Shown here in pieces: positions 1 through 9,962 of a DNA stretch of 64,000 nt. Under the pieces are notes generated by a model. The model saw only the letters and a program-made list of their open reading frames with translations. It had not been told where the DNA came from and searched no databases. Source of the stretch: Isoetes taiwanensis (taxonomy: Eukaryota; Streptophyta; Lycopodiopsida; Isoetales; Isoetaceae); contig JAJEKV010000053.1 in the NCBI GenBank assembly GCA_021234155.1, positions 5,798,488-5,862,487 on the forward strand. Reading direction: 5' to 3'. The stretch's first letter is position 1. Each line of letters opens with the position of its first letter. The position numbers were made by a program, and so were the translations under genes.

Positions 1-1649
1 TCCGTAGCTTGATTGAGTTTTCTGAAGTCCAGCAAACGCGGATCTTACCATTGTGTTTGAGAGCAATGATGATGGGGCTCACCCATTCAGAGTGTTTGAC
101 CTCATAATTCAGACCAGCAGCTAAGAGTTTGTCAATTTCAGCTTTGACACGGTCACGGTAATTTGGGTTGAGCATGTACTATCGTTGCTAGATGGGGCGT
201 GCATCAGGCTTGGTAGGAATGGTGAGTTCTCCCAATTCTTTTTTGATACCTCGAAGGTCTTTGTAGATCCAAGCAAAAATGTGTTTGAATTTTTTGAACA
301 GCGTCACGGCGCGTGCTTTATAAGTGGTGGGAAGATTTGCAGCTAAGCGGACAGGTTGATTGTTGCCAATGTCCAGTATTTCCACCTCTGGAGTTTGAAT
401 ATGAGGAACAACCTCCGTGTCCTGAACCTGATGAGCAGGAGGTTGAAGCATGACAGGAGGAGCAGCATTTTGAGTAGTGAAGAAAAAAGGTTGCTGAGTG
501 TCATCAAGCAAGGGTTGCTTCATGACGGCATTAACATCAACAGTCTCCGAAGAAGGGGTGTTGTCTGAAAAATGATCAAGACGTTGAATCGCGATTGCGG
601 GGAAGCCGTGCGGGTCCAAGAGAGCAGCCACGGCTGGTCCTCCGATCCAAAGGTCATCTCCCCAAGGATCACACTTCGGGTAGGAGGAAAGAGGCAGACC
701 CAGCGGGTGGAGCTTGAACATGATAAATATTTTGTGCTTCTTCGAGTCGATTATGCGAGATTGAAGGTTCTCGCATTCTCGGCGAGATCAATTTGCCGAT
801 TTCGGATCCATTGTGGCATTGAGATGTCCATCCGTGATAACAAGTTGGTCCGTGGGCCCAAGAATGAATACTCTTAGCCCGGGCGGAGAAAAGGTCGTCC
901 AACCAAATTTCATAATCACGGGATCTTCTCCAGCTTTCCAAACCCCAAATTCCAATGGGAATTTGAGATCACCAATGCTGATATGGAGAAGAGGAGTGAC
1001 ACCTTGAGGGCGCGTGATATGGCCATTTGCCAACTTGATGTCATAAGGGGCACGGTATAATTGTTTGATGCCCAATTGCTTCCTGAGTTTATCAGTAATA
1101 AGATTGACGGCACTACCACCATCAATTTGGACATGATTGATGTGCTGATTGCCCACCGTGGCGTGCGCCGTGGGTGTTGAGGTCGCAACAGCTCCAACCA
1201 GAACCGTGGGAAGAGGTAACTGATCTTTGAGAGCCGGACAGAGTTTCAAAATGGTGGCCAGGCTCAAAGGAATCTTGATCTTGGCAAGTTCTTCCTGAAG
1301 TTCCAAAGGAACATGTGAAAAGGGGTCCGCGTCCAGTGGAGCTGGAGTCTGTGGTAAAGAAGCGGAGACTTCTTTGAGAAGCTCTACCTCAGCAGCAATA
1401 TTGGGATACGGTTGAGAGCGTGTGCCGGTAGATGATGACGGCACTGCCTGACGCTGCTGAGCTCTAGTGGTGGCGTGAACATTTGCCATCAGGTGCGAAG
1501 TGAACTTTTTTTTCATCGTCATGAGGGACTGTTTCTACAGCAAAGGCGGGTTGCGTGTCGTGAGGGATGATTGTCAAGGGGCGTGAAGCCTGTGTGTGAC
1601 GTGTGACGAGACCAACCCAATTGGACTGTTGGACTAAGCACAATTTCAT
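1..1649 (-). pseudogene. Ty3/gypsy pol fragment: aspartic protease and start of reverse transcriptase
   Basis: Read on the minus strand, positions 1522-788 encode a retropepsin-like domain with an IDGGSAVNLI active-site motif (the usual form is D-S/T-G-A, so the second residue is unusual). The same frame continues through a TGA near 788, a proline-rich linker to 188, two stops near 187-178, and then a segment typical of the N-terminus of Ty3 reverse transcriptase (NPNYRDRVKAEIDKLLAAG, then a WVSPI motif) that runs off the window. The catalytic YxDD region lies outside the window. Upstream, 1649-1520 is in a different frame and joins at a run of eight T, so a homopolymer indel is likely. With at least three stops and one frameshift it is non-functional. 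It may belong to the same family as the gag at 34.9-39.8 kb, but this is not shown. Confidence 0.8.
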
Positions 1650-1689
1650 TAATTATGGACAATACCTGAATTTATGGACCATTTTTTAG
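1636..1689 (+). repeat. Short inverted copy of the gag 3' end found at 34.93 kb
   Basis: The plus strand here reads KHNFINYG and stops shortly after with IF-stop. The gag frame at 34998-34930 (minus) reads KHNFINCG and also ends IF-stop. The first 25 bases match with two differences, in opposite orientation. It sits at the upstream edge of the pol fragment and marks a rearrangement breakpoint. Confidence 0.45.
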
Positions 1690-1720
1690 TACACTTGGAT
1701 GAATGACTCATTTTCATACA

Positions 1721-4705
1721 CTAGTTGACATCCCCTGCGAGTGCTGCATATGCCTCAGCAGCATGCACGGGTATCTTAATAGTATTAGGTATCTTCTTCT
1801 TGTTTGATGGCTCCCAAGCGTAGTCGATAGTCTCCACTTCTATGCGGTCACTTGCAGTCGTTGGCCTCCATCTCTTCTTCCAACAATTGGCATAATTAGC
1901 TGGGTAGACTTGGTTCCTCACTGGGATTGGCTCCCACCAAGCCACCAGAATAGTCTCAAAGTTCTCCTTCTTATCATCCATTTGTGGGTCCTCGGTAGCT
2001 AGGCCCACCCAAGTTGGGCACAACACATCATCGTATGCGTGCCATAATAAACATACCTTTCTTCAAATCTTTGTATGGGTTGAATTCCAAAGACAGTTTG
2101 TCCTTCCAGGGGCCGACATAAGGAGGAGTGATAGTAGCAATTGGCTCTACCACCGCTGCAGCTACATGAGGTGGAGCTTGTGCTTGCCTAGTACATGGCC
2201 GAAGTCATTATAAGTGCCTTCCGTCACTGGCGATGTTCCCGAGTTCTTGCAAGAGTTTCATCCAATATTCAATGCGTGGCCGTGAACTGCGTGCGAGTAG
2301 TTGGCGGTTTACGAGCACCTTTGTTAGGCGTTGAACAAGCAACCCAATGCAATATATGCTTGTGGATCTTGTTTTGCAGCGACGCCAAGGTCCTTCACCG
2401 ATTTCTTGGGAGGAAGCGACTTAGGATATCCAACCGGCATCATGGGCTTCCCGTCCTCTTTTTCTTTCCACATCTTTATTCCACCAGCAGGCAACCAATC
2501 CAGGTAAGTGGGTCTAGTTTTGTAATACATGACTGGCCAATCACCATTCATAGCGAATCTGAAAGTTAGAGGGGTGGTATGACCTGTCAATCTATCATCC
2601 CCATCTGGTATGTAGCCTTCTATAAAACCCTTCCAATCCTGAACTTTGTCAACAACATAGGGCGCGGGTGTATTCAAGTTGCATTTAAAGAATTCATACA
2701 ATGGATTCCGGCATTGTGAGCACCTCTGCCTTCTTTAAAGATGTAGAGAAGTTACCAAACAAGGCATCGATATCATCATGTGTGTGACCCTAGCATCATG
2801 AACCCTAGCTCAATCTCTTCAAACACACCAAGATATACTAGGTAAGAAAGATAGGAGAAGACATACCTATTCTTGTTACGTCGGATCGTTGTCCAAATGC
2901 AAATAAAGTATCTTGGGCAGAGGCTTCAATGATGGTCCCCATGCACGTGGCAAAATTAGCGTATCTTTGGTATTGGATAGTGACAACTTTGACTCCAAGG
3001 CCGTTGTGTCTCGCAAATGAGGAGACCCATTTTGGAGCAGATGATTCAGGCACCGGCAGTGGCCTCCCCGCATACTCGTGCCCCATCTCTAATCTCTTCA
3101 AGATGCTATTCAAAAGAACCTACATGGAAGTTAGAGTCATCCGCCATAAGTCCAGGGCAAAGTTTCCATAAGATCCATTCCCATGACCATGAGTCAATGC
3201 ACCCGGTCAATGTCGTTTTCAACTTGTCAAGTCTCGGAGAGACTTTACAGATTGTTGCAATTTTGGAATCATTGTTTTGGCTTGATCCATTTTGTCGTGA
3301 ATAATACAAAGATATTGGCCGGATACCTGGTGGGAGTATAATCTCCACGACCCGATCTTGTGTGCGACCACGAGGCCCGCCTCCATCTATGCGCTCTTCT
3401 TTCATCATGCAACATCCTCCTCTCTCTCCTTCATCTTTGGTCTTGATAACCCGTGCGGATCACCTCACATGTATCGCATTTGGAGAATGCAATTTTCTTT
3501 CGCGATCTTGACGTCCCTAAACTCCGCCTCCACGTTCTATGAAAACACATGTTGTGATACCTTCTTGCCGATCAATGCCACAACCTCGCATTAACCTCTT
3601 CTAGAATGCTGGACTTAAGTAAACATTGCGAGGCAACTTCCCGACATTCTCTCTTATCCCCTCCTCGTTTCTCCCGCTTTCGGTTGGGGCAAGGATTCAC
3701 CGTTCTCCCTCACGAACATGGAAAACACGGCCTCACATGCCAACGTCGAGGAGCGAGGCTTCAAGGTGCCACAGTTACCATGTTCGGCCTTGCGTGCACC
3801 CTCAAGAAATTGGGCCTTCCATTTCGGATCACGCCGACTTTGAGATCCCGAGACCAAGGTACCACGCCCTTTCACAAACGAGATTCCCCTGCGGCACCGG
3901 TCGTCCCACTCTTGACCTTTTCATGTTGTTGGCGAACATGTCATAAACAAAAGTAACCCTATCACTTGATTTCATGGCAAGGAATTCCTTTTCGCATGTT
4001 AACAACTTGATTCCTAGAGAACCCGACACAACACCTATTCTTGCAACACAAGGTCCTCCTCAGAAATGAGGATAGCATTACGAGTGGTGAGGCGAAAGCA
4101 AGCTTTGGTGGCCTAACAACCTTCCCGGGTTGTCGGAATGAAAAGTGTAATGTCGTTTCTCATAATTTGGGTGCTTCGATGCTCTGAGCTCCCCGGCCGA
4201 CACAATATCGCTTCTGTTGCGGTGTTAAGCGGTCAATATCTCCCAGAGACCTTTACTCCGTCAACACGCAGGCCGAGGTCATTGCTCCATCTCACGAGCA
4301 TCCCCGGCCCGGCACTGCAAGCAACCCCGGCAACGGATGTTCACTTCCCGAAAGGGAGGGAAACCTTCGCCATTCTGATACTCCCACAAACTTGAAACCC
4401 GAAAACCGGTCACAAAACCGCATCATCGGGGGCCGGTGAAAGATATGAATCCCTTTCGGCAATAATGGAGTCGCATGAGTGCCATATCTCACAATCCTTT
4501 TCAAGAAGGGTATATCTTGTCGTGATTTGTGTCTCCTTCCCCACCGTTGTCCGTTTGTCTTTTCTTTGGGGGCGTCATTAGCGATCGACTCCACGAGCAT
4601 CTTCACTTCTCCACGAATCGAATGAGCCCCCCCGGCTTCGCTATTGTGGTTGCATCCGGAGTTGGCCGGGGAAGGGTATGGTGGCCTTGAACACTTCCTC
4701 CACAC
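1721..4705 (-). pseudogene. Decayed transposase-like gene with GHTHDDIDALFG motif
   Basis: Conserved blocks are scattered over three frames of the minus strand. About 4029-3700 carries LVCERAWYLGLGISKS and AEHGNCGTLKPR. About 2912-2876 carries PKILYLHLDND. About 2788-2703 carries GHTHDDIDALFGNFST. About 2660-2330 carries a GHTTPLTFRF block and a YLDWLPAGGIKMW block, and 2026-1721 is a C-terminal region. This order resembles a family of transposase-like proteins, repetitive in many eukaryotes, with LQLDN and GHTHEDIDA-type motifs; this is recalled, not searched. Positions 2860 (AATAG/GTATGT, minus) and about 2790 look like a donor and acceptor, so the parent gene had introns. Frameshifts and stops make it inactive. 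No terminal repeats were found. Confidence 0.6.
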
Positions 4706-4961
4706 CTACGCTCGAGAGTCCTTTCAATATCTCCTTGAAAAGGCATTGTGTCATTTGCCCCACAACTCCCTTTGCTACTAGATGTTCATTAAGGAAGAGA
4801 TACACAACCCCGCACAAGGATTTCAGTAGTGTTAAAATCGAGTAAGGAAAACGAGAAAGCAATGCAAATGACACAGGGGACTCCCATTCAATGGTTACAA
4901 GGACAATAAAATTGGGGGGTGCCCTTTTTACATATGAGGTCTTTAGATTCCCCTTGTATAA

Positions 4962-5183
4962 GGTTAGTATTGGATGCAATAAAGTCTCACAATGGGTAGA
5001 AAAGAAGGTTCTCACTCACGAAGAGGCCATATCCACAAGACAAATTAGGCCCCGCCCATTTTGTTCGTGGTGGTAGAAGGGAGTCAGTAAAGTAGGCACA
5101 CACTGTCGTCCGCCCAATTTAGTTTGTCACCAAGAGAAAACACATTCGAGATACTGGTGGCCCACCGGACGATTTCACCTATC
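4962..5183 (+). repeat. Tandem repeat copy A (about 310-bp spacing)
   Basis: This copy shares with 5281-5495 the string CTCACAATGGGTAxAAAAG, a block TTTTGTTCGTGGTGG or TTTGTTCGTGGTGG, and TTCGAGATAC followed by CCCACC. Identity is patchy, roughly 75-80 percent by eye. Its palindrome positions are decayed (AAATTAGGCCCCGCCCATTTT). Confidence 0.7.
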
Positions 5184-5206
5184 TGGTCATCTGAGAAAAG
5201 GACAAT

Positions 5207-5378
5207 ATGGGCGACCGCCCAATTTGTCCCATTGTTGCAAATTGGGCGCCCCAATTTGAACCGGAATCAGCGCTATATAAGGGTATTATTGATGCGATCC
5301 CGGTCTCACAATGGGTACAAAAGAAGGTTGTCGGTCTCGAGCAGGGACATATCCCGCACAAATTGGGCCCCCAATTTG
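5207..5378. repeat. Three AAATTGGGC/GCCCAATTT palindromes around a TATA-like box
   Basis: A half-palindrome GGGCGACCGCCCAATTTG lies at 5209-5226. CAAATTGGGCGCCCCAATTTG is at 5238-5258, and a GGGCCC-centred version is at 5359-5378. Between the last two, 5271-5282 reads CGCTATATAAGG, a good TATA-like box. No open frame begins shortly downstream. Confidence 0.7.
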
Positions 5379-5495
5379 TTCGTGGTGGTTAAAGACACAG
5401 TGAAGTAGGCGCAGACTTCGGCGCCACCAATTTAGTTGTCACCAAGATAAAACACCTTCGAGATACGGTTGCCCACCCGGCAGTTTCACCTACCT
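5281..5495 (+). repeat. Tandem repeat copy B
   Basis: Second copy of the unit starting at 4962. It contains the 5359-5378 palindrome in near-perfect form and ends with the same CCCACCCGGC and TTTCACCTA block as copy A. Confidence 0.7.
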
Positions 5496-6856
5496 GGTCA
5501 CCTACACATACACACTAAGAGAACTAAGGAGGCAGACACTAACTGGAATTTATCATTGAGCTCCCAAAACAAATACAATCGAGCATTGGAAGGGCCTGAC
5601 TACAAACAAGGGTTAATGGAGAAAATAGCGAGGGCACAAAATCCCGCATGACAATTTTAGGAAAAGGGCGGACTGCATCGAAATTTAGAGTTTATGTAAA
5701 TGTGACAGTAACCAGGTGAATGAGGAGGAGTAAATCAAGGGTCAAGCCATCGAAAAGGCGTGAATGGAAAGGTGTGAATGAACAGGCGTGCTTGAAGAGG
5801 TGCGAATGAACAGTGAAATGGAAAGGCGTGATTGATAAAATCGGGTCACATCACATTTGCAAAGAATTACACATCGAGGTATGGCGAATTTAAGCGTGGA
5901 GCAGCACAAACCTTTGGAGATCTCGTGGCCATGAATATGAATCGTTGAAGATGTTTTTGCGTCTTGTAGAAAAGATAGTAGCCAAACAAGGCAATTGCCG
6001 TAAAAACAACAGTTTGAAGCGCATTTACATTTAAACATGAATTCCCCAAAATTTGAATGTAATTTCCCCAATTTTTAAAGTTAAATGTCCCACCTAATTT
6101 CGAAATAATGTGTCCGGGTCCCGAACTTTGAAACACAAGTTCCGCCTAAAAGCACGTCGCGACCGTGCATGACTCGAATTAATTTTGGGGCGGGCTTTAA
6201 ATGATGATTTGAAATTCAAAACTCCAGACTTATTATTAAGGTCCACAATTAATTCCTCACGCTCGAACCCATCAACGGTCCATTTTATTTCAAAAGGCCA
6301 AGCGATACATGCACGCGACACTTGTCTTTGCCCCCAAGAGAGGTCCATAACCCTTTAAAAGCCCCTCATTCTCCTCGACTGCAAATTTAGAAAATTCTGT
6401 GCTTCTTTGGCGCTTTGTGCTCCGCTAAACACTGTCGCCTTCATATTTCTTAGCCACGAAAGTCGTTCTCATCCCGCACTATACTCCCGAACCAGCTGTC
6501 GGCTTCGGATCGAGCTATTGGCGCCTTGTGTCTCTCGGCCGCTTGTCGCCATCCTGTTGGCGCCTTCCTCTCTGCATTGACCTATCGCCTGGGTACCCCT
6601 GTACACCAAGGAATTCTAGCAGTTGATGGCATCTCGCCCCACCACCGGTGGCAAAGGTAAGGTGGACTACTTTCTTAATATAAACTTGAGCGCTTGCCTG
6701 ATTAAGTATCCCGCTATTACATCTCGGACATATGAACATCTTCTAGATGCCTCCAATTTGTCCCCACGATGCATACCTTGTGCGTAACCAATAGGGCACA
6801 CAATTGCTTCCCTGAGGGTGTTTCATTTTGCAAAACATTGGACTTTTTCCCTAACA
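5496..6856. other. No gene recognised; short GGAAAGG(C/T)GTGAATG tandem repeats
   Basis: No frame here has recognisable content. Positions 5745-5835 hold four to five imperfect copies of a 15-20 bp unit around AGGCGTGAATGGAAAGG. The rest shows no coding signature. Confidence 0.5.
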
Positions 6857-6857
6857 C

Positions 6858-6957
6858 CAAAGTGGGCGGACGCCCAATTTACTTATCCCTCACACCAATG
6901 TGGGCGGACGCCCAGTTTGCCTATCCCGACACCAAAGTAGGCGGACGCCCAGTTTGC
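6858..6957. repeat. Three tandem hairpin units (AAAGTGGGCGGACGCCCAATTT type)
   Basis: Units at about 6858-6880, 6896-6918 and 6933-6954 each read CCAA(A/T)GT(G/A)GGCGGACGCCCA(A/G)TTT followed by a TATCCC block, about 37 bp apart. They are the left part of the larger inverted repeat that follows. Confidence 0.75.
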
Positions 6958-7096
6958 CTATCCCGGAGAGCACGACTACCTTGGATGGTAGACTTGGCAA
7001 TTAAATTGGGCTACCAATTTACTCTACCCAAGTCTACCATCCATGGAAGTCGTGCTCTCCGGGATAGGCAAATTGGGCATCCGCCCACTTTGGTGT
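6929..7096. repeat. 69-bp inverted repeat with nested palindromes
   Basis: Arms at 6929-6997 and 7028-7096 are reverse complements with only a handful of mismatches. The left arm starts ACACCAAAG and ends GTAGACTTGG. The 30-bp spacer itself holds an AAATTGGG...CCAATTT palindrome. The fold would be a long cruciform. Confidence 0.85.
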
Positions 7097-7106
7097 GAGG
7101 GCTAAG

Positions 7107-7293
7107 TAAATTGGGCGGGCGCCCAATTTAGTATGCGTAGGGATCTGGCCAAATTGGGCGGCTCAATTTGGCCCCCCGGATGCAATCGCCTCCTCGGACT
7201 CAAGGCTCACCATGAGTTGGTAGCCGAGCAAATTGGGCGCCCAATTTGGTGTGCGTCAGGGATCCGGGGCAAATTGGGGGGCTTCAATTTGCC
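7107..7293. repeat. Four hairpins of the AAATTGGGC/GCCCAATTT family
   Basis: 7107-7130: 10-bp arms TAAATTGGGC/GCCCAATTTA with GGGC loop. 7147-7173: GGCCAAATTG...CAATTTGGCC. 7229-7248: a perfect 20-bp palindrome, CAAATTGGGC plus its complement. 7268-7293: GGCAAATTG...CAATTTGCC. Spacing is 40-80 bp and the flanking sequence differs between copies, apart from a GGGATC(T/C)GG string before two of them. Confidence 0.85.
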
Positions 7294-7521
7294 TCCATCA
7301 TACAAATGCCTCTTCAGCCCCAAGTCTTCCAAGTACTAACACTACTTTCCGCTTCTGCAGAATTAATATGGCGCGAACAAAGCGCATCTTTCGGGTTCCC
7401 GTGCATCGACCCAAATTTGCGTGAGAGGCTATTGCAATAGAGAATGCAAGAACGTAAGAAGAGAAAGAACCGCTTTGGCATCCGTGTTGTGCCCAATGAA
7501 ATTTTGACGGTTCTTTGAGGA

Positions 7522-8058
7522 ATGGGTCCGGTGCATAGAGATAGGGAATATTCATCCCGGGTCCCGCACAAACCACCTCAAGGATCTTACGCTTTTCTTT
7601 GGCAAGATAGGAGCAGGAAAAATGAATTCGGCGTATCGTCATCGACATGGAGGTCTCGCTTCGAGAACAAGGATGACTTCCTCATCGACGTTGAAGACAC
7701 CGTAGATCGGACTTTTGTCCGTTATAAAGTTCCACTATCTAAGTACGAGCCATGTATGATGAACGCAAGTATAAAGGAAAGCCCACATTCTTGCGCCGTA
7801 AAGGATGGGCGCTTAGACTCATATGAAAGTTTAGAGCCGGGCATCAAATCAAGAACTGATATTTTGGATGGCTACTACGTTTGTCGGGGCCGGTGGATAT
7901 TAGAGCACAAACGAACAGTCGAAAAGCAATCGCTTCACGAGTATCGGGGCAAAACCAACCTAAAGTATCACGATACTAAGTGGCTTAAGTCTAGATACAA
8001 GAAAGGTGAGACAAAGACAAGCCGCCAGGGGCCGCGACATGGAGACCGATACAGCTGA
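7522..8058 (+). CDS. Orphan open frame, 177 codons, no recognised domain
   Basis: An uninterrupted frame from an ATG follows the hairpin cluster. It is rich in Arg, Lys and charged residues and has a Trp/Tyr-rich middle (DGYYVCRGRWILEHKR near residue 115). I do not recognise it. No membrane segment or signal peptide is visible. The frame may be a remnant of a longer coding unit continuing to 8990 in shifted frames. It could also be chance. Confidence 0.3.
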   Translation: MGPVHRDREYSSRVPHKPPQGSYAFLWQDRSRKNEFGVSSSTWRSRFENKDDFLIDVEDTVDRTFVRYKVPLSKYEPCMMNASIKESPHSCAVKDGRLDSYESLEPGIKSRTDILDGYYVCRGRWILEHKRTVEKQSLHEYRGKTNLKYHDTKWLKSRYKKGETKTSRQGPRHGDRYS

Positions 8059-8127
8059 TCAAGAAGGCGAGGACACCCTTTAAGGCTATTCACCGTAAAA
8101 GCCGCCACTAAACTTATATTCTATGGA

Positions 8128-8990
8128 ATGAAGAGAACATCAAGGTCGCCCGATCGAAAAGTGCGTAAGAGGACCAAATTAGTCAAGAGAGGAACCCCTA
8201 AGCGCCAGAGGAAAAGATTTAGGTGGTCCGTCAAGAGGCGCAAGGCGGGCGATGTTATCACGCAGCCCAAAAAGTTCTGGAGAGGGAGTCCTTGTCTTCT
8301 TCTTCATCCAAGAACCGGAGAGTAGCCTAGCAGATCGTGAAGTTCACTCCATCCGGTGGCGGCGCCACTTTGAGAGCGCATACATGAGTTGTCACAAAAC
8401 GCCATAGCAAGCATCAAGCAATCGGGGAGAGAATCTACCCTCCGGGGTGGGCTTCGAGATTGAAGTCGATGTGTTCAAGATGCATAAAGCCCCGGCAAAT
8501 ATGACTTGTAGGGTCATAAGTCCAGAGCACTTGGACACTCTCTACGAATCGCTTATCAGCCATCGATGCACCCTCCCTCAGATCGATGTCGCGCCGCTCG
8601 ATCCACGCATTGCATGCAGCAATCAAGTGGAAGAACTTCGAGGATCTCGCAAAATGCGTAATCTTGGATTGTTAATGGCAACCATACGACCCACGGTTGC
8701 TCAACCGCTTGTCACACAAGCTTTGGCATGGCCTCCCCGAAGGAAGCACTTGGCGTAACCCGATATTCTTTTCTATGCCAAAAGGAAATGCCGAAGTCCC
8801 GGCAGGAAATCTCACCGCAATCGAAAGTACGCTTAGGTGTAAGCCGGAGAATAATGACATAACAAAGAAGACTATACACGAGGAAGTATTTTTCAAGAAA
8901 TTCAGCCACCTTCAAAACCGGTGGGCATTCTACGGGAAGCCTAAGAAGAGCAAACGCGGGCACTCGCATCGGTGGAGCCGTGATTCGTAA
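8128..8990 (+). pseudogene. Degenerate coding-like stretch after the orphan frame
   Basis: Three partly overlapping frames lie in a row: 8128-8325 (very basic, Lys/Arg-rich), 8447-8758 and 8697-8990 (ends KPKKSKRGHSHRW). The composition and the closeness of the frames suggest one coding region broken by indels, ending just before the hairpins at 9034. No homology is recognised. Confidence 0.3.
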
Positions 8991-9033
8991 AGTGCACTAC
9001 CACCATTACTAGTTCCCGCTATCCACGAAGTTC

Positions 9034-9195
9034 AAAATTGGGCCCACCCAATTTCAAATTTTTGGCACTCTTTTCAAATTGGGGGGGCCCAATTTCCTGA
9101 ACGGCCGCATATTGGGCGACGCCCAATTTCGAACCGCTCAGGAAATTACGCCCACCAATTTCACCTGTCGGATGATCTGAAATTGGGCTTCCATT
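9034..9195. repeat. Cluster of four or five AAATTGGGC-type palindromes
   Basis: 9034-9054 (AAAATTGGGCCCACCCAATTT), 9075-9095 (CAAATTGGGGG...CCCAATTT) and 9110-9130 (ATATTGGGC...GCCCAATTT) are clear. 9142-9161 and 9178-9197 are decayed versions. They separate the degenerate frame ending at 8990 from the open frame starting at 9245. Confidence 0.8.
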
Positions 9196-9244
9196 TTGGG
9201 TCAGCTACGCAAGCTAATTAAGATGATGTGTATGCCCTTATCTA

Positions 9245-9682
9245 GTGCCTTCGTGTCATGCAGATTGGAAAGTCAGAAGGCCAAAAACCATTAAAAAGTC
9301 AACTATGCGTGACTACGACTACTTTGTATATCTTGATGACGAGTCGTGGAATTTGTGCACCGAAGTTGCCCAGTTATTCTATGAAGACCGGTTGAAGGAC
9401 GAGAAGGGAGAAAAAATTGAAGTGAAGGATAGGCTTAGACTTTTCACCAATAATTCCTGTCGACCATTAAAGTCCATGCATCCTCTAGATCTGCAAAGGC
9501 TGCTGAAGGAGATCAAGGATGGCACCACATTCCTGAAGGGAAGCAAGGATTATACTGGGAGACGCACTATGAAAGTCAGAGCCGGAGAGCTGAAGAAGAT
9601 TGGAACAATGGAGCGGGCCCTTGGGTGGATTCACGCTATAGTGGATCAGTTTTGGTGTCCCCATGTCCCCCAAATAGCTTAA
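9245..9682 (+). CDS. Orphan open frame, 145 codons, unknown function
   Basis: The frame is intact from ATG to stop. An in-frame ATG at 9305 begins a more globular-looking part (MRDYDYFVYLDDESW). The composition is balanced and hydrophilic with an acidic/basic mix. No family is recognised and no signal peptide or membrane helix is seen. It begins 50 bp after a hairpin cluster, which fits the pattern of hairpins between genes seen at 28.8-31.8 kb. Confidence 0.4.
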   Translation: MPSCHADWKVRRPKTIKKSTMRDYDYFVYLDDESWNLCTEVAQLFYEDRLKDEKGEKIEVKDRLRLFTNNSCRPLKSMHPLDLQRLLKEIKDGTTFLKGSKDYTGRRTMKVRAGELKKIGTMERALGWIHAIVDQFWCPHVPQIA

Positions 9683-9960
9683 AAGTATAGCTTGTATTTG
9701 TGGTTTAAGAAATGCATTTGTGGTTTGAGAATTTGTATAACATTGATTACGTTGATGCCTTTTCCAAAGAACCCATGAGTAATTCTAATAATAACCAACC
9801 ACTTCATTAATCTTTGGAGGGAATTTTTTCAAATGCTCAAACGGTGGAAACGTAGAGGGAGTTTGTTCCTCATTCTTTTGCTCAGTATTATTTTGGTAAG
9901 TCTACAGTGTGAAGCACATTTCTGAAAAATGGAGGAGAAAGATGTATTCTTAGATATGGC
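9683..9960. other. Spacer with TTTGTGGTTT motifs
   Basis: AT-rich. Two TTTGTGGTTT units at 9692-9735 resemble the array at 10.94-11.34 kb. No gene seen. Confidence 0.4.
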
Positions 9961-9962
9961 GG

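Noticed and set aside
3606-3956. Plus-strand frame of 116 codons
   Set aside because: It is antisense to the conserved AEHGNCGTLKPR block of the minus-strand transposase relic.
6858-6957. Regularly spaced palindromic repeats resembling a CRISPR array
   Set aside because: Only three units, with spacers that are themselves similar and no associated genes; they belong to the dispersed hairpin family.
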